Of a stretch of DNA of 64,000 bases, positions 41,429-49,141 are shown in pieces. The notes under the pieces were generated by a model that did no database searches, was not told the origin of the DNA, and worked only from the letters and a program-made list of their open reading frames with translations. The stretch's first letter is position 1; every line of letters starts with the position of its first letter. The stretch comes from an uncultured Porphyromonadaceae bacterium (GTDB taxonomy: Bacteria > Bacteroidota > Bacteroidia > Bacteroidales > Muribaculaceae), in contig CABTZK010000003.1 in assembly GCA_902489275.1 (NCBI GenBank), positions 1 through 64,000 on the forward strand, given 5' to 3'. The position numbers and the translations under genes are program-made.

Positions 41429-42091
41429 TCACCACTGGATGGGCGTTTGCCCGTGCTGGGCCAGGTAAGCGTTGGCTTGTGAGAAATGGTGGTTGCCGAA
41501 GAAGCCGCGATAGGCCGATAGGGGTGACGGGTGAGGGGAGGTGAGCACCAAGTGCCTCATGCGGTTGATGTGGGCTCCCTTGCGAATGGCGAACGACCCC
41601 CAAAGAATGAAAACCAGGTGCTCGCGGCTGTCGCTCAAGTGCTGAATCACCGCGTCGGTAAACGCTTCCCAGCCTTGCCCCTGGTGCGACCCGGCAACGC
41701 CCTGCCGCACGGTGAGCGTGGCATTGAGCAGGAGCACGCCTTGCTGTGCCCAGCGCGTGAGGTTGCCGCTCGCGGGAATGGGAGCGCCCGTGTCGTCGTG
41801 CACCTCCTTGAAGATGTTTTGCAGCGAGGGCGGGAACGGGACACCATCATTCACCGAGAAGCAAAGCCCATGAGCCTGGCCAGGCTCGTGATAGGGGTCT
41901 TGCCCGAGAATGACGACTTTCACGCTGGCGAACGGCGTGGAGTCGAATGCGGCAAAAATTTGCTTGCCGGGCGGGAATACTGCTTGTGACCGGTACTCGT
42001 TGCGCACAAATTGCACAAGCTGTGCGAAGTAGGGTTTCTCCCATTCCTCGGCGAGTTCTTGGTTCCACGAGGGATGAATTTTGACATTCAT
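41429..42091 (-). CDS. ung: uracil-DNA glycosylase
   Basis: This 220-residue family 1 enzyme has the water-activating motif GQDPYH (residues 63-68, Asp65), the uracil-binding region FPPSLQNIFKE and the DNA-intercalation motif HPSPLSAYRGFFG. It removes uracil from DNA in base-excision repair. It has its own promoter, divergent from tRNA-Arg. Confidence 0.96.
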   Translation of the reverse strand: MNVKIHPSWNQELAEEWEKPYFAQLVQFVRNEYRSQAVFPPGKQIFAAFDSTPFASVKVVILGQDPYHEPGQAHGLCFSVNDGVPFPPSLQNIFKEVHDDTGAPIPASGNLTRWAQQGVLLLNATLTVRQGVAGSHQGQGWEAFTDAVIQHLSDSREHLVFILWGSFAIRKGAHINRMRHLVLTSPHPSPLSAYRGFFGNHHFSQANAYLAQHGQTPIQW

Positions 42092-42116
42092 GTTGCGAAT
42101 TTTTACAGTATCATTG

Positions 42117-42124
42117 CAAAGTTA
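42117..42124 (-). promoter_or_regulatory. -7 element of ung
   Basis: TAACTTTG on the minus strand, 25 bases before the start codon. Confidence 0.55.
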
Positions 42125-42136
42125 CAGGAATTTGCG

Positions 42137-42144
42137 TAATTTTG
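42137..42144 (+). promoter_or_regulatory. -7 element of the tRNA-Arg gene
   Basis: TAATTTTG, about 52 bases before the tRNA 5' end; divergent from the ung promoter. Confidence 0.55.
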
Positions 42145-42195
42145 CTCCCGAAATCTATGGAATCTTGCCTTTTTTGCAGGTTTCATGACTTTATT

Positions 42196-42267
42196 GGACC
42201 CATAGTTTAATGGATAGAATAAAGGATTCCGGTTCCTTCGATTGGGGTTCGACTCCCCATGGGTTCA
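42196..42267 (+). tRNA. tRNA-Arg (anticodon CCG)
   Basis: The cloverleaf folds as follows: acceptor GGACCCA/TGGGTTC (one G-U pair), T8-A9, anticodon stem AAGGA/TCCTT with loop TTCCGGT (anticodon CCG, reads CGG), and T arm TGGGG-TTCGACT-CCCCA. The discriminator is A67 of line 42201-42267, and CCA is not encoded. Confidence 0.93.
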
Positions 42268-42273
42268 CAAATA

Positions 42274-42312
42274 AAAATGCCAATGCGTTTATAGTCAGCA
42301 CATTGGCATTTT
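42274..42312. terminator. bidirectional terminator after tRNA-Arg
   Basis: 12-pair stem AAAATGCCAATG / CATTGGCATTTT with a 15-nt loop; also ends the minus-strand gene at 42352. Confidence 0.75.
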
Positions 42313-42351
42313 CTGTTTAGTCAAGAGTTTCACAAATGTTTCTGTTTTTCA

Positions 42352-44022
42352 CTAAGGCCTGACCTTTTTGGCCGTTGTGCGGCTGCCGTCGGTGTAGCTC
42401 GTTTGCTCCAGGTAGATTCCGCCACTGGGGTGAGTCACCTTGCGGCCGGTGAGGTCAAAGTAGTTGACGCTCTTAATGTCGGTAGGGGTGCTCACGTCGC
42501 TTAGGCCACTTTGTTCCTTGGTCACGGTGACGATGTTGGAGCGGCGATCCTCTCCGCCACCGCGGTAGATGCTTTCGATGCCTAAGGTATCCCAGTTCTT
42601 GTCGCGAAAATAAATGGTGATTTTGCCATCGATCTCGCAGATGTCGTAGTTGTTGTCGATGAACGCGAATGGAATCTCGCTCATGTCCTTGGTCAGGCCA
42701 GGGTAGAGTTCGGTGGTGAAGGTGTAAGGCTCGCCATTATAGTACAAGCAGTAGTACAAATTGTTTATATTCAACTCGTTGCCTTCAACATCGATGGTGG
42801 GAATGGTGAAATTGAGTTTGTAGGACTGTGGATATTCTTTCACGCCATCACGGGTAAAGATGGGGTCGGCTGGAGTCATGGCCACATCGTCTTGGGAGAT
42901 GAGGCGAGGCGCCACGAAGTCGCTCACGATGTAGAGGCTGTCTTTGCCGCAGTTAATCACGATGGAGGCTGGATAGGCGGCAGCGATGGTGTCGCTCTCT
43001 TCCCCATCCATGTGCAGCGTAATGTGGTCAGTGAGGTCATAGTTGAAGTACTTCTTGTCGGTGCCTTCAATTTTAGCGCGACCCGTGAGGGCGTAGATGT
43101 GGGCGTTATAATTAGGGTCGGGGCCAAGGTACTGCTTGCTGTCGATGGTCATCGAATTGTCGTTGAGGTTGGCTGTCGCGCAGATTGCCCCATCAGGAAG
43201 TCCGTCCTCAAGGTGGTCAAAATAAATGGTGTTGCCCGTTGGCTCGTCGTCGGTGTCAGCGAGGATGTAGGCATTGAGCATGCGGAATGCGGTCGAGTCG
43301 AGATGGGCAGCATCGGCCGTGTATTCCATCTTGACCACATTCTTTTCATAATATGGAGGAATGGTTGCAACCACATCGGTTTGCTCGCGGTACACAATGT
43401 CCTCATCGCCCATGTAGAACCACTCGCCACTGGCGTCGCAGAAGCCCACAAGGCAACTGTCGACTTGAGTGAGAACCCGGTTTTTCCAGGTGAATTTGAT
43501 GCCAGTTTGGGTTGAGTCGGTCACAAAGGTGTTGTTTTCCTTGTCAAAGACCATGCGGTTGATGTAGTAAGGGTCGCCCGCATCGATGGCATAGAGTTGT
43601 GGAGTGAGCATGACGATGGTGTCGCCCGCCGCTTTCTCGCATCGAATCCATGGCGTCCCCAGCAGCCACACGTAGGCTTGTGATATGGGCGCTTTCACGT
43701 AGATGTAGCCATCTTCTGCTTCCACAACGCCGCCCAGGCCGCCATCCACGTTTTGAACATAGGTGTCGCCTAAGCCCAAGCCATAGCCTTTTGAGGTTGC
43801 GTACATGTTGTCGATGAGCGTTCCTGCCGGGGCATCGGTGATGGGTTCCCCCTCTGCCTTGTGAGGAGCGGCTTTCTTGATGGCCATGTGGCTGGTGGCG
43901 CGCAGTTGCGAGAGCGTCGTCTGTCTCTTCATGGGAGTGGTTCTCACGTTCGTGTTGGCCAGTTGCGCTTGGGCAGCGAGACCAGTCAGTGCACAGAGTG
44001 CAAGGGTAATGATTGATTTCAT
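42352..44022 (-). CDS. secreted protein with variant T9SS-like tail, function unknown
   Basis: This 556-residue protein has a signal peptide (MKSIITLALCALTGLAAQA). The body is a series of beta-rich segments rich in Asp and Thr (GDTYVQNVDGGLGGVVEAED; AYVWLLGTPWIRCEKAAGDT) without a recognised domain. The C-terminus SVNYFDLTGRKVTHPSGGIY, then a YTDGS segment and KKVRP, matches the tails of three other proteins here. The start at 44022 is used because the frame before it (to 44223) overlaps the aminotransferase gene. It follows that gene by 68 bp with no visible promoter, so it may be co-transcribed. Confidence 0.75.
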   Translation of the reverse strand: MKSIITLALCALTGLAAQAQLANTNVRTTPMKRQTTLSQLRATSHMAIKKAAPHKAEGEPITDAPAGTLIDNMYATSKGYGLGLGDTYVQNVDGGLGGVVEAEDGYIYVKAPISQAYVWLLGTPWIRCEKAAGDTIVMLTPQLYAIDAGDPYYINRMVFDKENNTFVTDSTQTGIKFTWKNRVLTQVDSCLVGFCDASGEWFYMGDEDIVYREQTDVVATIPPYYEKNVVKMEYTADAAHLDSTAFRMLNAYILADTDDEPTGNTIYFDHLEDGLPDGAICATANLNDNSMTIDSKQYLGPDPNYNAHIYALTGRAKIEGTDKKYFNYDLTDHITLHMDGEESDTIAAAYPASIVINCGKDSLYIVSDFVAPRLISQDDVAMTPADPIFTRDGVKEYPQSYKLNFTIPTIDVEGNELNINNLYYCLYYNGEPYTFTTELYPGLTKDMSEIPFAFIDNNYDICEIDGKITIYFRDKNWDTLGIESIYRGGGEDRRSNIVTVTKEQSGLSDVSTPTDIKSVNYFDLTGRKVTHPSGGIYLEQTSYTDGSRTTAKKVRP

Positions 44023-44090
44023 AGTGAAGTGAATATAATGAGTAGAAATAGGTTGGTTGGTATTGTTTTGTTGCCGTGTAAGCGCATGCG

Positions 44091-45260
44091 CTACAGCAGT
44101 TCTCGCAAGATGGGGGTCATGCGGTGCAGAGCTTCCTCGATGTTGGCTCGTGGGGTCGCGAGATTGATGCGAATGTAGCCCTCGCCGTCTTTTTGCCCGT
44201 AGAGGGTGCCGCTGTTGACCCACACGCGGGCGTGGTCGAGAAGGGTGTTGGTGAGCTCGTCACTTGTTTTCCCGGTCGCCTTGATGTCTATCCATGCCAG
44301 GTAGGTACCTTCCAGTCTCATGACCTGAAGTTCTGGCAGGTTGTTGTCGATGAACGATTTCAATATCAGGTAGTTGCCATTGATGTATTGAAGTAGTTGT
44401 TCAAGCCACTCCTCGCCTTCGTTATAGGCGGCAATCAGCGCTTCGATTCCAAATGGATTCAAGTCGCATGTCTCGTTGATATTGATGGCGCGGTCAATCT
44501 TTTTGCGCCACGTGGCGTTGTTGGAAACGATGTTGGCCATTTGCAATCCCGCGATGTTGAATGACTTGCTGGGCGAAACGCAGGTGATGCAGTTGTCTTG
44601 CGCGCTGGGCGAGATGGATGCCATGGGCGTGTAGGCATAGCCTGGCATGGCCAGTTCGCAATGGATTTCGTCGCTCACGACAATGGTGGAATTCTTGCGG
44701 CAAATCTCGCCTGCCCTTTCCAGCTCTTGGCCAGTCCAGACGCGGCCTGCCGGGTTGTGGGGGTTGCAGAGCAAGAACAGCTTGCAAAGCGGGTCGCGGG
44801 TCAACCGGTCGAGCTCGTCATAGTCCATGACATAGGTGTCGCCCTGTCGCCGAAGGGCGTTCTCAACGATCTGGCAGCCGTTATTCCTGATTGAAGAGAA
44901 AAAGCAATTGAACACAGGGGTTTGGACCACCACCTTGTCGCTTGGCGAGGTGAGCCCTTTGATGATGGCCGAGAGAGCCGGGACCACGCCCGTGGTGTAC
45001 TGTATCCATTCCCGCGCGATGTTCCACTGGTGGCGGCGGTGGAACCAGTTGATGGTGGCCTCGTAATAGGCGTCAGGAACTTTAGTGTAGCCAAAAATGC
45101 CGTGGTCGATGCGGCGTTGCAGGGCATCGGCGATGGGTTGGGCAACCCTGAAGTCCATGTCGGCCACCCACAGGGGGATGATGTCGCTTTGGGCAGGCAC
45201 GCTCCACTTCATGGCATTGGTGCCGCGTCGGTCGATGATTTCGTCAAAGTTGTATTTCAT
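44091..45260 (-). CDS. MalY/PatB family aminotransferase (cystathionine beta-lyase type)
   Basis: This 389-residue pyridoxal-phosphate enzyme of fold type I begins MKYNFDEIIDRRGTNAMKWS, as in PatB. It contains LLCNPHNPAGRVWT and SDEIHCELAMPG, and the catalytic lysine lies in SPSKSFNIAGLQ (Lys232). PatB/MalY enzymes cleave C-S bonds of cystathionine or S-conjugates. Its start overlaps the upstream DUF3737 gene by 4 bases, a coupled pair. Confidence 0.92.
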   Translation of the reverse strand: MKYNFDEIIDRRGTNAMKWSVPAQSDIIPLWVADMDFRVAQPIADALQRRIDHGIFGYTKVPDAYYEATINWFHRRHQWNIAREWIQYTTGVVPALSAIIKGLTSPSDKVVVQTPVFNCFFSSIRNNGCQIVENALRRQGDTYVMDYDELDRLTRDPLCKLFLLCNPHNPAGRVWTGQELERAGEICRKNSTIVVSDEIHCELAMPGYAYTPMASISPSAQDNCITCVSPSKSFNIAGLQMANIVSNNATWRKKIDRAININETCDLNPFGIEALIAAYNEGEEWLEQLLQYINGNYLILKSFIDNNLPELQVMRLEGTYLAWIDIKATGKTSDELTNTLLDHARVWVNSGTLYGQKDGEGYIRINLATPRANIEEALHRMTPILRELL

Positions 45261-46105
45261 TCCTTTCTGGTTTCAATGATGCAATTGGCAGGTTGCTTGA
45301 TGTTCTCGTCAATCGTGACGCTGCCAATCTCGTCGGCCACGATGTGCCCGCTTGTGGGATTCTTGATGTTGGTGATTTTCCCCTTGATATTGGCCTCAAG
45401 GGTGGAGTATTCAAATGCGCGGTCGCAGTCCTCGCCAAATGTGCAATCCTCAAGCGTCAGGTCATGGGCGTAGCATAGCGGTTGCTCGCCCGTGATGTGG
45501 CAGCGCACCAGTTTCAGGTTGCGCGAGTGCCAGCCTAAGTATTCGCCATGGAGCTCGCTGTCGTATATGGTCACATTCTCCACTTCCCAAAACGCGTCTT
45601 TTGTTTGGATATTCGCGTGGTGTATTTCTACGTTTTTCACATATTGGAACACGTATTTCGCATCGCTTTCCAGCCCATCGACCTTGATGTTGCGGCTGCC
45701 CATGAAGGGGTAGGTGCCGTTGTGGAGGGTCACGTTGCTGAGCGCGAGCTCGTCGATGTTCCAAAAGGTCTCGTCGGCATCGTTGATGATGACGTTGTGG
45801 AGCGTCAGTCGCTTCATTTCGCGAAAGAGTTTGGGCGCGTCGATGGTGGTGTCGCTCATCTCCATGTCGTCGCTATACCAGATGGCAGAGCGAGAGCCTG
45901 GAGCAAAGTAGCAATGGCTGATTTTTGAGCCATATACGTGCCAAAAGGGGTACTTGCCAATGAAACGGCAGCCATCGGCTTCAATATTGCTGCACTCCTT
46001 GATGCCCGACTCGCCCTCGCCGATGGTCACATTTTCAAGACGAAGGTTGTGGGTTTCAAATAATGGACGCTCGCCAGCGAACGTTTTACCTTTAATTGTT
46101 TTCAT
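45257..46105 (-). CDS. DUF3737 family protein, right-handed beta-helix type
   Basis: This 282-residue protein begins MKTIKGKTFAGERPLFETHN. It consists of repeated rungs with the pattern (N/D)-x-hydrophobic-x-(D/N) such as ENVTIGEGESGIKECSNIEA and YDSELHGEYLGWHSRNLKLV, which predict a parallel beta-helix. Sequence and length fit DUF3737, whose function is unknown. It has no signal peptide and is probably cytoplasmic. Its stop overlaps the start of the PatB gene. Confidence 0.88.
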   Translation of the reverse strand: MKTIKGKTFAGERPLFETHNLRLENVTIGEGESGIKECSNIEADGCRFIGKYPFWHVYGSKISHCYFAPGSRSAIWYSDDMEMSDTTIDAPKLFREMKRLTLHNVIINDADETFWNIDELALSNVTLHNGTYPFMGSRNIKVDGLESDAKYVFQYVKNVEIHHANIQTKDAFWEVENVTIYDSELHGEYLGWHSRNLKLVRCHITGEQPLCYAHDLTLEDCTFGEDCDRAFEYSTLEANIKGKITNIKNPTSGHIVADEIGSVTIDENIKQPANCIIETRKE

Positions 46106-46144
46106 AATGTGTTGGTATTTTGGTGTGCCTTAATATTGATGTTG

Positions 46145-46176
46145 CGAATATAGCTGTTTTTCATAGCATAAGCAAG
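46145..46176 (-). promoter_or_regulatory. promoter of the DUF3737-patB operon
   Basis: CTTG (46176-46173) and TATATTCG (46152-46145) on the minus strand, 20 bases apart; one mismatch in the -7 box. Confidence 0.5.
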
Positions 46177-46190
46177 GAAAAATGGCTGAA

Positions 46191-47633
46191 TTATTCCCCC
46201 CGTTCACCGCTCGGCCTGATTTTTACCCATCGTTCTGACTTGAGACGTGCCAGGAACACGATGCCACGCACGCACAGCTCGATGCACATGGCGGTCCACA
46301 CGCCCGTCAGCCCCATGCCGAAGTAAACCACCAGCAAGGCCGCAAGCGTGAGGCGCACGCCCCACATGGTGGCGATGTTCATGCCACAGGGGATGGCGGT
46401 GTCGCCTGCGCCCACAAAGATGCCGTAGCTCACAATGGCTGCTGCAAACATGGGCTCGGCCCACGCCTCGATGCGAAGCACCTCCGTGCCCAACTCGACG
46501 ATGTCTGGGACTGGCGACATCATGCGCATCATCAGTGGAGCGCCTATCCACATGAGCACGCCCATGAGCCCCATGATGACCATGCCCATGATCACGTTGA
46601 TTTTGGCGAATTGGCGGGTGAGGTCATAGCGGCCTGCCCCGATGCTTTGACCCACGAGCGTGGTGGCCGCATCGGCAATGCCATATCCCGGCATGTAGCA
46701 CAGGCTCTCTGCCGTGATGGCAAATGTGTTGGCCGCCAGAGCGATGCTGCCCAGTGGAGCCACGATGGCCGTGATGGTGATCTGTGCCATGCACATGACG
46801 AAGTGCTGGATGCCCATGGGCGCTGCAATCTTGACGGCCTTGCCCACACAGCTCCTTGTGGGATAGAAATTGCCTTTTTCCTGATTAAGTCTCAGTTCCT
46901 TTGATTTGAAGCACATGTAGCCCATGAGCGCGACACAGGTCACCAGCTCGGCGAGAAAAGTGCCAATGGCGGCCCCTTCAACCCTCATGCCGGCTCCGGG
47001 AATCGTGATTTCAACCCCCAGCAGCGTGACCTGGTGGCTGGGGAAAATGAGCAAGAAGTTGAAAATCACGTCAAGCACGCCCATCATGATGTTCATGGCG
47101 CTTGGCACCTTGATATTGCCGCTGCACCGCAGCATGCCACTTGCCAGGCAGTCGAGAATAAAGATGGGCATGCAGCATGAGAAGATGAAGAAGTAGGCGC
47201 TTGCATCCTTCACGATGCGCTCATTGCCGCCAAGCCAAATCGGGAGGTGCGGGCTGATGAGGCATCCTGCAAGGCCAATGGCGACACCGATGAGAAACAC
47301 CGTGAAAATCGACTGGCGCAGCACCGATCGGGCCGCCTCGGGCTTGCTGGCGCCAATGAGGTGCGCCACTTGAACCGAAAAGCCTGTTGCCACAGCGCTG
47401 CAAATGCCGCCAAACAGCCATGTGGTTGTAGCGATGAGCCCAATGGAGGCCGATTCGTCGGCACCGAGCCGTCCCACCATCGACGCGTCGATGTACTGCA
47501 TCAAAATCGAGCTGAGTTGCGCGAGAATGGCGGGAAGGCTAAGCAAGGCGGTGAGCCGCAACTGCTGCTGCAAGGTCATGGCCTTTCCATTGCGTATCAA
47601 TGCTAACAGGGCATCTTTGGTTGGTTTCGCCAT
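46191..47633 (-). CDS. MATE family efflux transporter
   Basis: This 480-residue protein has twelve predicted membrane helices. N-terminal LSLPAILAQLSSILMQYIDA and VGRLGADESASIGLIATTTW, and the matching second half (TLVGQSIGAGRYD), are typical of MATE proteins of the NorM/DinF group. They exchange Na+ or H+ for drugs or metabolites; the substrate is unknown. The ATG at 47633 is preferred over a start at 47702, whose product would carry a non-conserved N-terminal extension. It ends close to the DUF3737 gene (85 bp). Confidence 0.92.
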   Translation of the reverse strand: MAKPTKDALLALIRNGKAMTLQQQLRLTALLSLPAILAQLSSILMQYIDASMVGRLGADESASIGLIATTTWLFGGICSAVATGFSVQVAHLIGASKPEAARSVLRQSIFTVFLIGVAIGLAGCLISPHLPIWLGGNERIVKDASAYFFIFSCCMPIFILDCLASGMLRCSGNIKVPSAMNIMMGVLDVIFNFLLIFPSHQVTLLGVEITIPGAGMRVEGAAIGTFLAELVTCVALMGYMCFKSKELRLNQEKGNFYPTRSCVGKAVKIAAPMGIQHFVMCMAQITITAIVAPLGSIALAANTFAITAESLCYMPGYGIADAATTLVGQSIGAGRYDLTRQFAKINVIMGMVIMGLMGVLMWIGAPLMMRMMSPVPDIVELGTEVLRIEAWAEPMFAAAIVSYGIFVGAGDTAIPCGMNIATMWGVRLTLAALLVVYFGMGLTGVWTAMCIELCVRGIVFLARLKSERWVKIRPSGERGE

Positions 47634-47744
47634 CGCATGTGCTGATATTGAGTGGGAACTCTTGTTGGTTGTGCAAAAATCGGCAAAATAAATGATTTGC
47701 ACAAATTTTTTTAGAGGTGCGCGTGCAGTGCGCGTGAGTTGATG

Positions 47745-47772
47745 AAAAAAGCCTCGCTCTTGCGGGCGAGGC
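47745..47772 (-). terminator. terminator of the OmpA-like gene
   Basis: GCCTCGC / GCGAGGC stem (47751-47772) followed on the minus strand by TTTTTT. Confidence 0.8.
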
Positions 47773-47795
47773 TCAATGGCTATATCTTATTTAGA

Positions 47796-49004
47796 TTACT
47801 TAGCGCGAGTGATGGTGACGGCACGGCTTAATGAGGCAGCCTTAGGATTGTTGATGCGGTTGCCATCGTTGATTTGAGTGTCCATGCGGTTTGCCTCGAC
47901 ACCCTTCTTGATGAAGGCTGCCTTAGCGCCAGCAACACGCTCTTTGCGGAGACGAGTGTTGATTTGGTCGTTACCCGTGTAGTTGTCGGCCCAGCCAGTG
48001 AGCACGTAGTTGCTGTTCTCGCTCTTCATGACCTCGGCGCAAGCGTTGGCTACGTCTTTCTGCACACCCACAATCTTTGAAACGTTGATGGGGTAGTAGA
48101 TCACTGCCAATGGAGCTTCCTCTTCCTTTGGTGCAGGAGGAGTAACCTTGCGGTTGAGGCACTCTTGAAGTTGTTGTTTCAGGTCGGCGATGTTGCGGTT
48201 AGCTTCTTCAAGCTTGTTGCGCAGATCGTCGATGAGGCGAGTGTCGAGCTCGGGGCAAACGGGAACGACAGGAGCATTCCATTCGGTCTTGCCAAACTTG
48301 TAGGAAATACCCAGCAGAGCCGAAGGATATTCTGTCCAAGTCTTGTTGTATCCATCAATGTGCTCTTGAATCTCTTCGAAACGAAGGTCAACAAGGAAGT
48401 TGAAGCGGTTCGACAGACGGAACGTGTTCAAAAGACCAGCGCGGGCGCTGAAGTTGCGAGATGGGCCATGGCCACCAGCATACTTCCATGGGTTGTCACC
48501 CTCGTGAGTGTGGTCAAACACCCAGTGAACGCCCATACCAGCGTAAACTACAGCGTTGTAGAAACGACCAGGCTTGTAGCCAAGAGCCCAGTTCGTCAAG
48601 TTGAACATCACATCGCCAAAACCGCCGATGTTGTTGAATTTCTGTGCATAGTAGCCATCTTTGGCCATCTCCCATGGGCGATAGCCGATAGGAGCGTTCT
48701 TGATTGTTGCGCCTTTCATTTGGTTGAACTCACCGCCGATGCGTAAACCCAGCAACGGAGAGAACCATTTGCCGATGTTAAAGTTGGCTTTTGCGCCAAT
48801 GCGATCTTTAAAATCACTGTGCTTGTCAAACTTCGACATCATCACACCAGCACCGCCCTCTGCTTCAATGAACCAGTTGTCTTGCATTCTGTTGAAAAGA
48901 TAGCCTTGTGCAGGGTCTTCCACATAAGTCACCTCCTGGGCATTGACTGCAGCAGGTGCCGTCAGCATTGCGCATGCAAATGCTAATAATGTAATCTTTT
49001 TCAT
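47796..49004 (-). CDS. OmpA family outer membrane protein
   Basis: This 402-residue protein has a signal peptide (MKKITLLAFACAMLTAPAAVNA). The N-terminal beta-barrel (residues about 40-260) has aromatic strands (MVFNL-like FGDVMFNLTNWALGYKPGRF). A coiled linker LRNKLEEANRNIADLKQQLQ follows, then a C-terminal OmpA domain (residues about 300-402; VLTGWADNYTGNDQINTRLR). The domain anchors to peptidoglycan. An in-frame ATG at 49073 lies on the predicted promoter, so 49004 is used. Confidence 0.9.
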   Translation of the reverse strand: MKKITLLAFACAMLTAPAAVNAQEVTYVEDPAQGYLFNRMQDNWFIEAEGGAGVMMSKFDKHSDFKDRIGAKANFNIGKWFSPLLGLRIGGEFNQMKGATIKNAPIGYRPWEMAKDGYYAQKFNNIGGFGDVMFNLTNWALGYKPGRFYNAVVYAGMGVHWVFDHTHEGDNPWKYAGGHGPSRNFSARAGLLNTFRLSNRFNFLVDLRFEEIQEHIDGYNKTWTEYPSALLGISYKFGKTEWNAPVVPVCPELDTRLIDDLRNKLEEANRNIADLKQQLQECLNRKVTPPAPKEEEAPLAVIYYPINVSKIVGVQKDVANACAEVMKSENSNYVLTGWADNYTGNDQINTRLRKERVAGAKAAFIKKGVEANRMDTQINDGNRINNPKAASLSRAVTITRAK

Positions 49005-49070
49005 AGACTTACGTTTTTTGTTATAGTAATTAAACATTAATAAAATAGTATTCCTCAATAAAATTATGTG

Positions 49071-49078
49071 CAAATATA
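49071..49078 (-). promoter_or_regulatory. -7 element of the OmpA-like gene
   Basis: TATATTTG on the minus strand, 66 bases before the ATG. Confidence 0.55.
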
Positions 49079-49141
49079 AGTCTTTTTTTTTAGAATACTA
49101 ACAATTCTCTCCAAAAAAAAATGCTTTTTGCGTTATTTTTT

